From the NCBI GenBank assembly GCA_045599305.1, contig JAZRVU010000034.1, positions 1 to 20,441 on the forward strand: DNA of 20,441 bases, given 5' to 3'. The notes beneath the pieces are model-generated. The model saw only the letters and a list, made by a program, of their open reading frames with translations. It was not told the origin of the DNA and did not search any database. The translations under genes and the position numbers were made by a program. This DNA is from SIG588 sp045599305. Lineage in GTDB: Bacteria; Bacillota; Clostridia; Oscillospirales; Acutalibacteraceae. Positions 8,157 to 16,370 of this stretch are shown one piece after another. Positions within the stretch are counted from its first letter, which is position 1. Every line of letters begins with the position of its first letter.

Positions 8157-8431
8157 GCGGCAATTTTCACCCGTTCGCGGGGCTTTTCGGGCAGCGAATG
8201 GTGCATGAAGCGCACAGCAGCGCTTTACCGTGTTAGTTGTTTAAAGTGCCAAAATTTGAATGACAAAGTGTAAAAAAATGCAAAAATGATACAGAGAAAT
8301 CGGCTTTTTGGGGCTGTTTTTTACGCTTTTTGAAAATAAATCCGTAAAAAATATCGCGTTTTCCCTTGACAGAAACCAAAAAGCGATGTACAATTATCGT
8401 AACCCTATTCTAAAAGAGGAGGATAAATCAA
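8157..8431 (+). promoter_or_regulatory. AT-rich control region with promoter of the peptide-type ABC importer operon
   Basis: No gene was seen here. The promoter is TTGACA (8366-8371) and TACAAT (8389-8394), spaced 17 bases, with expected initiation near 8401. Just upstream is a perfect 9-bp inverted repeat, TTTTTTACG (8317-8325) and CGTAAAAAA (8343-8351), separated by 17 bases; it could be an operator or act as an A-tract/UP element. A further GTAAAAAAA lies at 8270-8278. A strong ribosome site AGAGGAGG (8415-8422) precedes the binding-protein ATG. The segment 8160-8260 shows nothing recognisable. Confidence 0.8.
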
Positions 8432-10603
8432 ATGAAAACCCTTAGCAAGATCCTTTGCTTGGTTCTGGCGCTGGCCCTTTGCCTCGGCATGGCCGCCTGC
8501 TCCGGCACCAAACCGGCTCCCAAGCCCGATGACGGCGGCGAAGACAAGGAGCTGACTTACGACGAGCTTTCTGCCAAGTTGTATGACGAAGTCCTCGGCG
8601 ACTTCCTCAAGACCTACAACAAGGCCAAGGAAGCGGAGAGCATTTCCGAGCGTTTCGCGCTGATGGCTGTTGCCGAAGCGAAACTGATGGAATCCGGCGT
8701 TATGCTGCCCCTGTCTTCCAACGGCGGTAACTACGCCATCTCCCGCGTGGCTCCCTATTCCATCACCCCGGCTCTGTGGGGCAACGATGCGTATCGTTAC
8801 CATCAGGCGCTGGTCGTGAAGGGCGCTCCGATCCTCTCCGAGGACCGCGAAGCTCTGAAGGCCCTCTGGAAAGAGAAGAAGGGCACCGGCACCTACGAAG
8901 CGGAAGCCAAGGCTTTCCTCGCTTCCAAGGGCTATGAGCTGAAGGACAGCTACACTCTGGCTTACTCCAGCGATCCCAAGACCTGGGACGTGCTCGGCAC
9001 CTCCCGTTCCGCCGACTCCGAAGCCATCATCAACACCTATGACGGTCTGTATGAGTACGACGTCGAAAACGTGCTGCAGCCGGCTCTGGCCGACAGCTAC
9101 ACCGTTTCCGATGACGGTCTGACCTATACTTTCAAGCTGAAGTCCGGCCTCAAGTGGGTCAACTCCCAGGGCGTGGAAGTTGGCGACATCACTGCTGACG
9201 ACTTCGTTGCCGGTATGCAGCACATGATGGATGTTCAGGGCGGTCTGGAGTACCTCGTTCAGGGCATCATCAAGGGCGCCAACGAGTACATCGGCGGCGA
9301 ACTGACCGACTTTGCCGAGGTCGGTGTGAAGGCCGAAGATGACACCACTCTGGTTTACACCCTCGAAGCTCCCTGCACCTATTTCATGACCATGCTGGGC
9401 TACGGCGTGTTCGCTCCCATGAACAGAAGCTATTATGAGGCTCAGGGCGGTAAGTTCGGTGCTGAGTTCGATGCCACTGCCGAGGATTACCTCTATGGCA
9501 CCGATCCCGACCACATCGCCTATTGCGGTCCCTATCTGGTCACCAACAACACCAAGGAGACCAAGATCGTCTTCTCCGCGAACGAGAGCTACTGGAACAA
9601 GGACAACATCAATGCCAAGACCATCACCTGGCTCTTCAACGACGGCAAAAACGCCACCAAGGCGTATGAAGACATGAAGGCTGAGATCCTGGACGGCGCC
9701 GGCCTGAACGCCGCTGCTCTGGAACTCGCCCGTCAGGACGTTGTCGACGGCACTGACAAGACCTGGTATGACACTTATCATTATGTGTCCTCCACCGACG
9801 CCACCTCTTTCATGGCGTTCAACAACATCAACCGCGCTGTGTTTGCCAACGTGGCTGACGAGACCAAGGCTGTTTCCCCGCAGAGCACGGAAGACGCTGC
9901 CCGCACCAATGCTGCTATGCAGAACGTCAACTTCCGTCGTGCTCTCTGCTTCGCTGTTGACCGTGGCGGCTACAATGCCCAGACTGTCGGCGAAGAACTG
10001 AAGCTCACCTCTCTGCGCAACTGCTACACCCCCGGCACCTTCGTCTCTCTCGAAGAGGACGTTACCATTGATATCAACGGCACTGCCACCAAGTACGAAG
10101 CCGGCACCTACTACGGCAAGATCATGCAGGATCAGATCAACGCTGACGGCGTTAAGATGACCGTGTGGGATCCCAACGGCGATTCCGGCATCGGCTCCAG
10201 CGACGGTTTCGACGGCTGGTACAACAAGGACAATGCTGTTGAAGAACTCAACAAAGCGATCGAAGCTCTGAAGGCTGACGGCATCGCGATCGACGCGGAT
10301 CATCCGATCTACATCGACCTGCCCTGCTTCACCGGTTCTCCCACGTATGTGAACCGTGGCCAGGCTTACAAGCAGAGCGTCGAAGATGCGCTGGGCGGCC
10401 TCGTGAAGGTCAATCTGCTGGATTGCCCGACCGCGGACGACTGGTACAATGCCGGTTACTACACCGAACTCGGCAGCGAAGCCAACTACGACGTCTATGA
10501 CGTGTCCGGTTGGGGCCCCGACTACGGTGATCCTTCCACCTACCTCGACACCTTCCTGCCCGAAGGCGCCGGCTACATGGTGAAGTGCATCGGTATCTAT
10601 TGA
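8432..10603 (+). CDS. ABC transporter substrate-binding lipoprotein, family 5 (oligopeptide/dipeptide type), apparently circularly permuted
   Basis: A 723-residue exported lipoprotein that captures the substrate for the importer encoded downstream. The signal peptide ends in a lipobox-like GMAAC with C23 as the lipidated residue. The usual N-terminal beginning of family-5 binding proteins (DSYTLAYSSDPKTWD, then a region reading DGLTYTFKLKSGLKW) appears only at about residue 172. The chain ends at residue 723 immediately after GWGPDYGDPSTYLDTFLPEG, where relatives normally continue for about 100-130 residues. A segment resembling that missing tail is instead at residues 45-150: ERFALMAVAEAKLMESGVML, then GNYAISRVAPYS. 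Lysine is almost always AAG and alanine often GCT, consistent with high expression. The substrate is unknown; a peptide is the default for the family. Confidence 0.93.
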   Translation: MKTLSKILCLVLALALCLGMAACSGTKPAPKPDDGGEDKELTYDELSAKLYDEVLGDFLKTYNKAKEAESISERFALMAVAEAKLMESGVMLPLSSNGGNYAISRVAPYSITPALWGNDAYRYHQALVVKGAPILSEDREALKALWKEKKGTGTYEAEAKAFLASKGYELKDSYTLAYSSDPKTWDVLGTSRSADSEAIINTYDGLYEYDVENVLQPALADSYTVSDDGLTYTFKLKSGLKWVNSQGVEVGDITADDFVAGMQHMMDVQGGLEYLVQGIIKGANEYIGGELTDFAEVGVKAEDDTTLVYTLEAPCTYFMTMLGYGVFAPMNRSYYEAQGGKFGAEFDATAEDYLYGTDPDHIAYCGPYLVTNNTKETKIVFSANESYWNKDNINAKTITWLFNDGKNATKAYEDMKAEILDGAGLNAAALELARQDVVDGTDKTWYDTYHYVSSTDATSFMAFNNINRAVFANVADETKAVSPQSTEDAARTNAAMQNVNFRRALCFAVDRGGYNAQTVGEELKLTSLRNCYTPGTFVSLEEDVTIDINGTATKYEAGTYYGKIMQDQINADGVKMTVWDPNGDSGIGSSDGFDGWYNKDNAVEELNKAIEALKADGIAIDADHPIYIDLPCFTGSPTYVNRGQAYKQSVEDALGGLVKVNLLDCPTADDWYNAGYYTELGSEANYDVYDVSGWGPDYGDPSTYLDTFLPEGAGYMVKCIGIY

Positions 10604-10628
10604 TCTCTGATCGCCTGAAAAACCAATG

Positions 10629-10671
10629 AACGACGGGAGGAGGGGCGTCACCGCTCCTCCTCCTTGTCGTT
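10629..10671 (+). promoter_or_regulatory. Stable intercistronic hairpin between binding-protein and permease genes
   Basis: The outer arms AACGAC (10629-10634) and GTCGTT (10666-10671) pair. An inner stem of about 12 bp, 10636-10647 with 10652-10663, closes on a TCAC loop. There is no T-run, so it is more likely an mRNA-stabilising or processing element (or partial attenuator) than a full terminator. It would favour binding-protein mRNA over the permease part. Confidence 0.75.
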
Positions 10672-10696
10672 CAAGGAAAAGTTGAGTGATTGTATT

Positions 10697-12286
10697 ATGA
10701 CGAAATATTTGCTGAACCGTCTGCTTCGCGGTTTGATTTCGGTCGTTATCGTGGTGGCGGTTGTTATGGTCCTGATATATTCTTTAATGGATCGTATGTC
10801 CATTTTTGCGGGTGATCCCGACTATTCGCGTCATACTTTCAATGATAAGACCAATTATTGTTATCAGCGTTGGGAGTCCTACGGATATCTCGACTATGTT
10901 ACCTATACGGATTTTCTGAACAGTCTCGTTCAGAAGGGTGAACTCACGGAGGACAAAAAGTCCGAGATCGTGAGTATCGGCCGCACGGCCGATAAAGACT
11001 CTGCCGCCGTGGCGGAGTATGTGGACAGTTTTACTCAATATTACCGTTCTCTCGGCTATACGGTGGAGAGAAAGGATGCCGTCATCATGGGCGGCAAGGT
11101 GGCCAAAGGCGGCCAGCAGGCATTGTATGCCTATAAGGATGTCCCGCTGACCACGCGTCTGTGGGCGTATTTTTCCGGCCTCATTCACATTGATAACATT
11201 CACTACGTCCCGGAAGGGTCGGCTGGTCTCGTGGGGGAACGCGGGCTGTCCTTTACCTGGCACGATCCGGTCTATGGCGGGGAGAAGTTCTCGCCGGCGA
11301 TCATCGGCAACGGAACGCAGCATAAATATTTGCTCTATTTTGATTCCACGTTCCCCTTCATCCATCAGAACGTTGTGAGGATCAACCTCGGTAAATCCTA
11401 CTCGGTGGAGCGCGGTGTCGATCTGTACGATCACATGGTCCGCAGTCAGGGCACCTATGTGAAGCAGCAGATCATGTATCCCGCCGCGACCGAATTCCAG
11501 GAGAGCGCCGACGATCTGCACACCGCCGTCTTCGTCGCCGGGTCTTTCAGCGGCGAGAAGGATGTGTCGCTGATCGGCCGCTTCAACGATGACTACACCA
11601 ACGTCAGTCTGGTGCGCAACGGCCTCTCCAAAGTGGGCTATTCCTTTGTGATCGGCATTTTCTCCGTGTTCCTGGCCTATCTGCTCGGCATCCCGCTGGG
11701 CATCATCATGGCCCGTAAAAAGGACAAGCTGATCGACAAGATCGGTACGCTCTACATCGTGTTCATCATCGCCGTGCCGTCGCTCGCATACATCTTCCTG
11801 TTCCGTGAACTCGGCGGCGCTATGGGTCTGCCCAAGCAGTTCGATACCGACTCGGCCAATAAACTGATGTATATTCTGCCGATCGTGTCGCTGGCGCTCC
11901 CGTCGGTCGCCAACCTGATGAAATGGCTGCGCCGCTACATGATCGACCAGATGAACTCGGATTACGTGAAGTTCGCCCGGTCCGGCGGCCTTTCCGAAAA
12001 TGAGATCTTCTCGAAGCACATTTTGAAAAACGCCGCCATCCCGATCATCCACGGCGTGCCCGGCAGCGTGCTGGGCGCTCTGACCGGCGCTATCATCACC
12101 GAAAGTGTGTATAGCGTCCCGGGTGCCGGTAAACTGCTGACCAACGCCATTGCCAAGTATGACAACGGCGTGATCGTCGGCCTGACCCTGTTCTATGCGG
12201 TCCTCTCGGTTTTGTCGATCATCCTCGGTGACATCCTCATGTCCATGGTCGACCCGCGGATCTCATTCTCTTCCAAAGCGAGGTGA
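10697..12286 (+). CDS. OppB/DppB-like ABC transporter permease with enlarged extracytoplasmic region
   Basis: One of the two membrane subunits of the importer. From the ATG at 10697 it has 529 residues against about 310 for a normal OppB. TM1 is about 12-33, then about 280 residues outside the membrane, then five more segments (about 313-338, 351-371, 391-410, 452-472, 496-517). The cytoplasmic EAA coupling loop is clear at about 421-450 (DYVKFARSGGLSENEIFSKH). Family landmarks are split by extra sequence: LWAYFSGL at 155-162 and NLGKSYS at 230-236 normally lie close together. The MTKYLLNRLLRG start is typical of the family, but its ribosome site is weak. A TTG at 10682 has AAGGA nearby but very tight spacing, and a TTG at 10664 lies inside the hairpin; the start is therefore uncertain by up to 11 residues. 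Confidence 0.9.
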   Translation: MTKYLLNRLLRGLISVVIVVAVVMVLIYSLMDRMSIFAGDPDYSRHTFNDKTNYCYQRWESYGYLDYVTYTDFLNSLVQKGELTEDKKSEIVSIGRTADKDSAAVAEYVDSFTQYYRSLGYTVERKDAVIMGGKVAKGGQQALYAYKDVPLTTRLWAYFSGLIHIDNIHYVPEGSAGLVGERGLSFTWHDPVYGGEKFSPAIIGNGTQHKYLLYFDSTFPFIHQNVVRINLGKSYSVERGVDLYDHMVRSQGTYVKQQIMYPAATEFQESADDLHTAVFVAGSFSGEKDVSLIGRFNDDYTNVSLVRNGLSKVGYSFVIGIFSVFLAYLLGIPLGIIMARKKDKLIDKIGTLYIVFIIAVPSLAYIFLFRELGGAMGLPKQFDTDSANKLMYILPIVSLALPSVANLMKWLRRYMIDQMNSDYVKFARSGGLSENEIFSKHILKNAAIPIIHGVPGSVLGALTGAIITESVYSVPGAGKLLTNAIAKYDNGVIVGLTLFYAVLSVLSIILGDILMSMVDPRISFSSKAR

Positions 12287-12291
12287 GTGCT

Positions 12292-13275
12292 GTGAATAAT
12301 GAATTGATCAATCTGGACGATCTCGGTATGTCCGAGGAGGAACTGTTCACCAAATTCGATCACAACTCCATGGATTCCGAAAAGATCACCGCTCCGCGCT
12401 ATTCCTACTGGCACTCTGTGTTCCGCGTGTTCTTCCGCAAGAGGATCAACATCATCGTGCTGGCACTGCTGGGCGCCATTCTGGTGTTCACCTATGTCTA
12501 CCCGATCTTCTCCGGCTATGACCCGGAATACAACCCGAATCTGCTGGTCGAGGGGACCAAGCATCTGCTCCCCGGCCAGGCAATGGAAAAACTCGGCCGC
12601 AACATCCACTGGATCCTCGGCTCCGGCCGTTCCGGCCAGTCCACCTTCGATGAGATCTGGTACGGCTCCCGCATTTCCGTGTCGCTGGCGCTTGTCTGTG
12701 CCGCCATCAACATGGTGGTGGGCGTCATCATCGGCGCCGTGTGGGGATTCTCCAAAAAGGTCGATATCGTGATGACCGAGGTCTATAACATCATCGGTAA
12801 CGTGCCGTATGTGCTCATCATCTCCGTGATGGTCATGATCCTGTCGGCCAGATTCACCACCATGGTGTTCGCACTGACCATCACCGGCTGGCTGGGCATC
12901 GCCTATTTCATCCGCACGCAGGTGGTCATCATCCGCGACCGCGAATACAATCTGGCTTCGCGCTGTTTGGGCACCTCGATCCCGCGTATCGCCATGAAGA
13001 ACATCCTGCCCTTCATGACCTCCGTCATCGTGACCCTCGCCGCGACCGAGATCCCCTCCTATATCTCCTATGAGGTGTTCCTCTCCTATATCGGTATCGG
13101 TATGAAGGATATGTCCCTCGGTAAGCAGATCGACGCGGCCAACGCCTCCATGCTCGTGGGCAGCTGGGGCTTCGAATTCTGGAGCCCTGTCGCCATCGCT
13201 TCGATCATCACCGTCGTTCTCTATGTGGTCGGCCAGAATCTCGGCGACGCCTCCGACCCGAGAACGCATATGTAA
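12292..13275 (+). CDS. OppC/DppC-like ABC transporter permease
   Basis: The second membrane subunit, 327 residues, with a cytoplasmic N-terminus of about 50 residues, TM1 at about 52-72 and five further segments. The EAA coupling loop is at about 217-245 (YNLASRCLGTSIPRIAMKN). The WYGSRISVSLAL stretch corresponds to the conserved region entering TM2. The usual GTDxxGRD motif just before it is replaced by LGSGRSGQSTFD (109-120). I chose GTG 12292 because GAGGTGA (12280-12286) lies 5 bases upstream; the GTG at 12283, overlapping the previous stop, is 3 codons longer and has no clear ribosome site. Unlike its neighbours in this operon, this protein has near-normal length. Confidence 0.92.
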   Translation: MNNELINLDDLGMSEEELFTKFDHNSMDSEKITAPRYSYWHSVFRVFFRKRINIIVLALLGAILVFTYVYPIFSGYDPEYNPNLLVEGTKHLLPGQAMEKLGRNIHWILGSGRSGQSTFDEIWYGSRISVSLALVCAAINMVVGVIIGAVWGFSKKVDIVMTEVYNIIGNVPYVLIISVMVMILSARFTTMVFALTITGWLGIAYFIRTQVVIIRDREYNLASRCLGTSIPRIAMKNILPFMTSVIVTLAATEIPSYISYEVFLSYIGIGMKDMSLGKQIDAANASMLVGSWGFEFWSPVAIASIITVVLYVVGQNLGDASDPRTHM

Positions 13276-13287
13276 GAGGGGTGGAGT

Positions 13288-15036
13288 ATGGAAGACAAGA
13301 AAGTATTGCTTTCGATCAAGGATCTGGTCGTGAAGTTTCGGGTGCGCGGCAGAATACTGACCGCCATCCGCGGCATCTCTCTCGATATTTACGAAAACGA
13401 ATCCATCGCCATCGTGGGCGAATCCGGCTCGGGCAAATCGGTCTTCACCAAGACCTTTGCCGGTATGCTGGATGAAAACGGCTTTATCGACAACGGCGAG
13501 ATCATCTTCAGCGATGAGGAACTGGCCGATACGGTGGTGAAATACGGCAAGTTTGACCGTATGCTGGTCAACTATGCCGAAAAGCACCTCAACAGCCATT
13601 CCGCACCGGGGAACGGTGCCGAGGTCTATCAGCAGATCCTCAAGCTGGAGGCGGAGAAGAAGGCGCGCATGACCCTTTCGGACGAAGAAGCCGCCGCTTT
13701 CGATCAGAAGATCGCCGACCTGCGCTTCAAGCGCACCGAGGCGTTCAACCTGAAGCAGACGCTCGATCCTTCCAAGGAGAAAGCGCAGATCAAAGAGGTC
13801 GGCCGCCAGATCGACGAGTTCGATGCGCAGATCAAGGCCGCCGAAGAGGAAAAGCGGTCGACGATTGCCGCCCACAAGGCCGCCGCTGCCGCCGATACCG
13901 CGTATAAGGCGGCCTACGATCAGCGGCTTGCCGAACTGAAAGCCCGGTATGCCGAAGCGCTGGCCGCGCCCGTGTCCGAGACGGTCAAAGCGCGCAATGC
14001 CGTCCTTGCCAAGGAGATCTACCTCTCCATCGGCCGTTTTTCGTTCGTCAAGCGCCTGCGCCACATGAACGCGCTGCTGGCGGCACTGGAAAAGGCCATG
14101 AAACTGGGCGTGGATCTGGATGACGAGGCACAGCGCAACGCCGTGTTCGATACGGTGGATTTCCGTGTCCGCTATCTGGACGAGACGGGAGAGCGCCTGC
14201 ACGGCACCTGCATTTTGAACCTTGCCAACATCAAGAATCCCGCCGACTGGACGCAGATCCGCGGTAAGCGGATCGCCACCGTGTTCCAGGATCCCATGAC
14301 CTCGCTCAACCCGATCATCACCATCGGCAAGCAGATCACCTCCATCATTCTGAAGCACCAGAACTGCTCCGAGGTGGAGGCGCGCGCCCGTGCACTGGAA
14401 CTGATGCAGAAGGTGGGCATCCCGAATGCGGAAAACCGCTTCGACGATTATCCCTTCCAGTATTCCGGCGGTATGCGTCAGCGCATCGTCATTGCCATCG
14501 CCCTTTCCTGCCAGCCGAAGATCCTCATCTGCGATGAGCCCACCACGGCTCTGGATGTGACGATCCAGGCGCAGATTTTGAAACTGCTGAAAGACCTGCA
14601 GAAGGAGTTCAACTACACCATCGTCTTCATCACGCACGACCTCGGTGTCGTGGCGAATGTGGCCGACCGTGTGGCGGTGCTCTATGCCGGCCAGATCGTG
14701 GAGCTCGGCTCGGTGGAAGATGTCTTCTACGATCCGCGCCATCCCTACACCTGGGCACTGCTGTCTTCGCTGCCGCAGCTTGCTCAGCGCAACACCCGGC
14801 TCTATTCCATTTCGGGTACGCCGCCATCCTTGTATAATAAGATCGTCGGCGATCCGTTCGCTCCCCGCAACCCCTATTGCCTGAAGATCGACACGCTCAA
14901 GGAGCCGCCGATGTTCCCGGTGAGCGATACGCATTTTGCCAAAACGTGGCTGCTCGATCCCCGCGCACCGAAGGTGGAAAAGCCGGAGATCATTGAGGGC
15001 ATCCATGAAAAACTCATCAATGCGTTCAACATTTAA
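13288..15036 (+). CDS. OppD-like ABC transporter ATP-binding protein with large helical insertion
   Basis: One of two nucleotide-binding subunits driving import. It has 582 residues against about 330 for OppD. All ATPase motifs are intact: Walker A GESGSGKS (44-51), Q-loop Q334 in FQDPMTSLNP, signature YSGGMRQRI (392-400), Walker B ILICDEP with D416 and E417, and H-loop H450 in ITHD. Walker A and the Q-loop are about 283 residues apart, where about 60 is normal. The extra segment (roughly residues 80-305) is rich in Ala, Glu, Lys, Arg and Gln and looks helical or coiled-coil, for example KIADLRFKRTEAFNLKQTLD. The C-terminal region keeps the Opp layout (HPYTWALLSSLPQ) but has lost most of the usual cysteines. 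The reading frame is unbroken and codon use is uniform, so this is not an assembly artefact on its face. Confidence 0.93.
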   Translation: MEDKKVLLSIKDLVVKFRVRGRILTAIRGISLDIYENESIAIVGESGSGKSVFTKTFAGMLDENGFIDNGEIIFSDEELADTVVKYGKFDRMLVNYAEKHLNSHSAPGNGAEVYQQILKLEAEKKARMTLSDEEAAAFDQKIADLRFKRTEAFNLKQTLDPSKEKAQIKEVGRQIDEFDAQIKAAEEEKRSTIAAHKAAAAADTAYKAAYDQRLAELKARYAEALAAPVSETVKARNAVLAKEIYLSIGRFSFVKRLRHMNALLAALEKAMKLGVDLDDEAQRNAVFDTVDFRVRYLDETGERLHGTCILNLANIKNPADWTQIRGKRIATVFQDPMTSLNPIITIGKQITSIILKHQNCSEVEARARALELMQKVGIPNAENRFDDYPFQYSGGMRQRIVIAIALSCQPKILICDEPTTALDVTIQAQILKLLKDLQKEFNYTIVFITHDLGVVANVADRVAVLYAGQIVELGSVEDVFYDPRHPYTWALLSSLPQLAQRNTRLYSISGTPPSLYNKIVGDPFAPRNPYCLKIDTLKEPPMFPVSDTHFAKTWLLDPRAPKVEKPEIIEGIHEKLINAFNI

Positions 15037-15047
15037 GGAGGTGCGAC

Positions 15048-16352
15048 ATGGCTGACAAAATGAAAGAAAAGCAAGGCCGTGTGACGCATCTGCCGGAACA
15101 CGGACCTGTTGATGAAAACGGCAGGGAGATCCTGCTCTCCCTCAAAAATGTGGATATCACTTTCGGCAAGGGCGAAAACGCCGTGCGTGCCGTCAAGAAT
15201 GCGAGCTTCGACATTTTTAAGGGGGAGACCTTCTCTTTGGTGGGTGAGTCTGGCTCCGGCAAAACGACGATCGGCCGCGCCGTTATCCGCGTGAATCCCT
15301 GTGCCGCCGGTGAGATCCGGTATAAGGGCGTCCGCATTTCGGGAAAACTGCCGCGCTCGCTCGACCGCGAAGTCATCCGCAATATCCAGATGGTGTTCCA
15401 GGATCCCGCCGCCTCGCTCAACGAGCGCGCAACGGTGGATTACATCGTGTCGGAGGGCCTCTATAATTTCCACCTGTTCGAAAATGAAGCGGACCGTGTC
15501 CGCAAGGTGGAGACCATGATCGAGGAAGTCGGTCTGCTGCCCGAGCATCTGACCCGCTATCCCCACGAATTTTCGGGCGGCCAGCGTCAGCGCATCGGCT
15601 TGGCCCGTGCCATGGTCATGGAGCCGGAACTGGTCGTCGCGGACGAGCCTATCTCCGCGCTGGATGTCTCCATCCGCGCGCAGGTGCTCAATCTGCTCAA
15701 GAAGTTCCAGAAGGAACGCGATGTGACCTATCTGTTCATCGCACACGATCTGTCCATCGTGCGGTTCATTTCCGACCGCATCGGCGTCATTTACAAGGGC
15801 AACATCGTGGAGGTCGCCGAGGCGGACGAGCTCTTCAATTTCCCGCTGCATCCCTACACCCGTTCGCTGATTTCGGCTATCCCGATCCCGGATCCGAAAC
15901 TGGAGAAGAACAAGGTGCTCTTCACCTACGATCCTTCTGTGCATGACTACAGCGAGGATCAGCCGGAGATGGTGTGCATCGGCCATGACCATTATGTCTA
16001 TGGCAATAAGAAAGAGATCGAAGAGTACAAAGCCATCCGCGATACCGATGTGCCGCTCAAATCCATCACCATTCTGGATCCCGATGCCCCCGACACCGCC
16101 GAGCGCATCGAGAATCAGGTGATCATCAACGAGGAGATCCTGAATGCACCGCTGCATGATACCGGCAGTGCCTGGTATGCCGTCGGCGCGTTCTTCCTGC
16201 CGATCGTCGGCCTCATCGCCGGCTGGATCTTCCGTCATCACAACTATATCCGCAACTATAAAGCCTGCCGCAAGGGTGCGATCATCGGTCTGATCGTGTT
16301 TGCCGCGATCGTTCTGCTGTTCGTGATCGCCCTGCTGCTGACGCTGATCTGA
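15048..16352 (+). CDS. OppF-like ABC transporter ATP-binding protein with C-terminal membrane hairpin
   Basis: The partner ATPase, 434 residues. Walker A GESGSGKT (66-73), Q118 in FQDPAASLNE, signature FSGGQRQRI (175-183), Walker B VVADEP with D199 and E200, and H233 in IAHD are all present, and HPYTRSLISAIP (268-279) marks the normal OppF end region. From about 325 the chain continues with an acidic linker and two strongly hydrophobic segments, about 376-395 (WYAVGAFFLPIVGLIAGWIF) and 410-433, separated by a basic turn (RHHNYIRNYKACRKG). OppF proteins are normally peripheral and have no membrane helices. The two-helix unit resembles the tail of small clostridial membrane proteins that carry an FFLPIVGLI-type motif. 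The ATG follows AAGGAGG, 11 bases after the previous gene. Confidence 0.93.
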   Translation: MADKMKEKQGRVTHLPEHGPVDENGREILLSLKNVDITFGKGENAVRAVKNASFDIFKGETFSLVGESGSGKTTIGRAVIRVNPCAAGEIRYKGVRISGKLPRSLDREVIRNIQMVFQDPAASLNERATVDYIVSEGLYNFHLFENEADRVRKVETMIEEVGLLPEHLTRYPHEFSGGQRQRIGLARAMVMEPELVVADEPISALDVSIRAQVLNLLKKFQKERDVTYLFIAHDLSIVRFISDRIGVIYKGNIVEVAEADELFNFPLHPYTRSLISAIPIPDPKLEKNKVLFTYDPSVHDYSEDQPEMVCIGHDHYVYGNKKEIEEYKAIRDTDVPLKSITILDPDAPDTAERIENQVIINEEILNAPLHDTGSAWYAVGAFFLPIVGLIAGWIFRHHNYIRNYKACRKGAIIGLIVFAAIVLLFVIALLLTLI

Positions 16353-16370
16353 CCGCTGGAGGGCAAAAGG

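Noticed and set aside
8160..8320. Possible riboswitch or small RNA gene in the leader of the importer operon
   Set aside because: The mapped promoter starts transcription after this region, and no conserved RNA motif or second terminator was seen.
8405..10651. Long open frame on the - strand (about 748 codons) opposite the binding-protein gene
   Set aside because: It covers the promoter-proximal leader and hairpin as well as the whole real gene, and no motif is visible.
10664..10696. TTG starts at 10664 and 10682 for the OppB-like permease
   Set aside because: The first lies inside the hairpin arm and has no ribosome site; the second has too short a spacing. The ATG at 10697 begins with the usual family sequence, though certainty is limited.
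12193..15006. Very long open frame on the - strand (about 937 codons) opposite the permease and ATPase genes
   Set aside because: It spans parts of three convincing genes, has no recognisable domain and a composition expected from antisense reading of biased codons.
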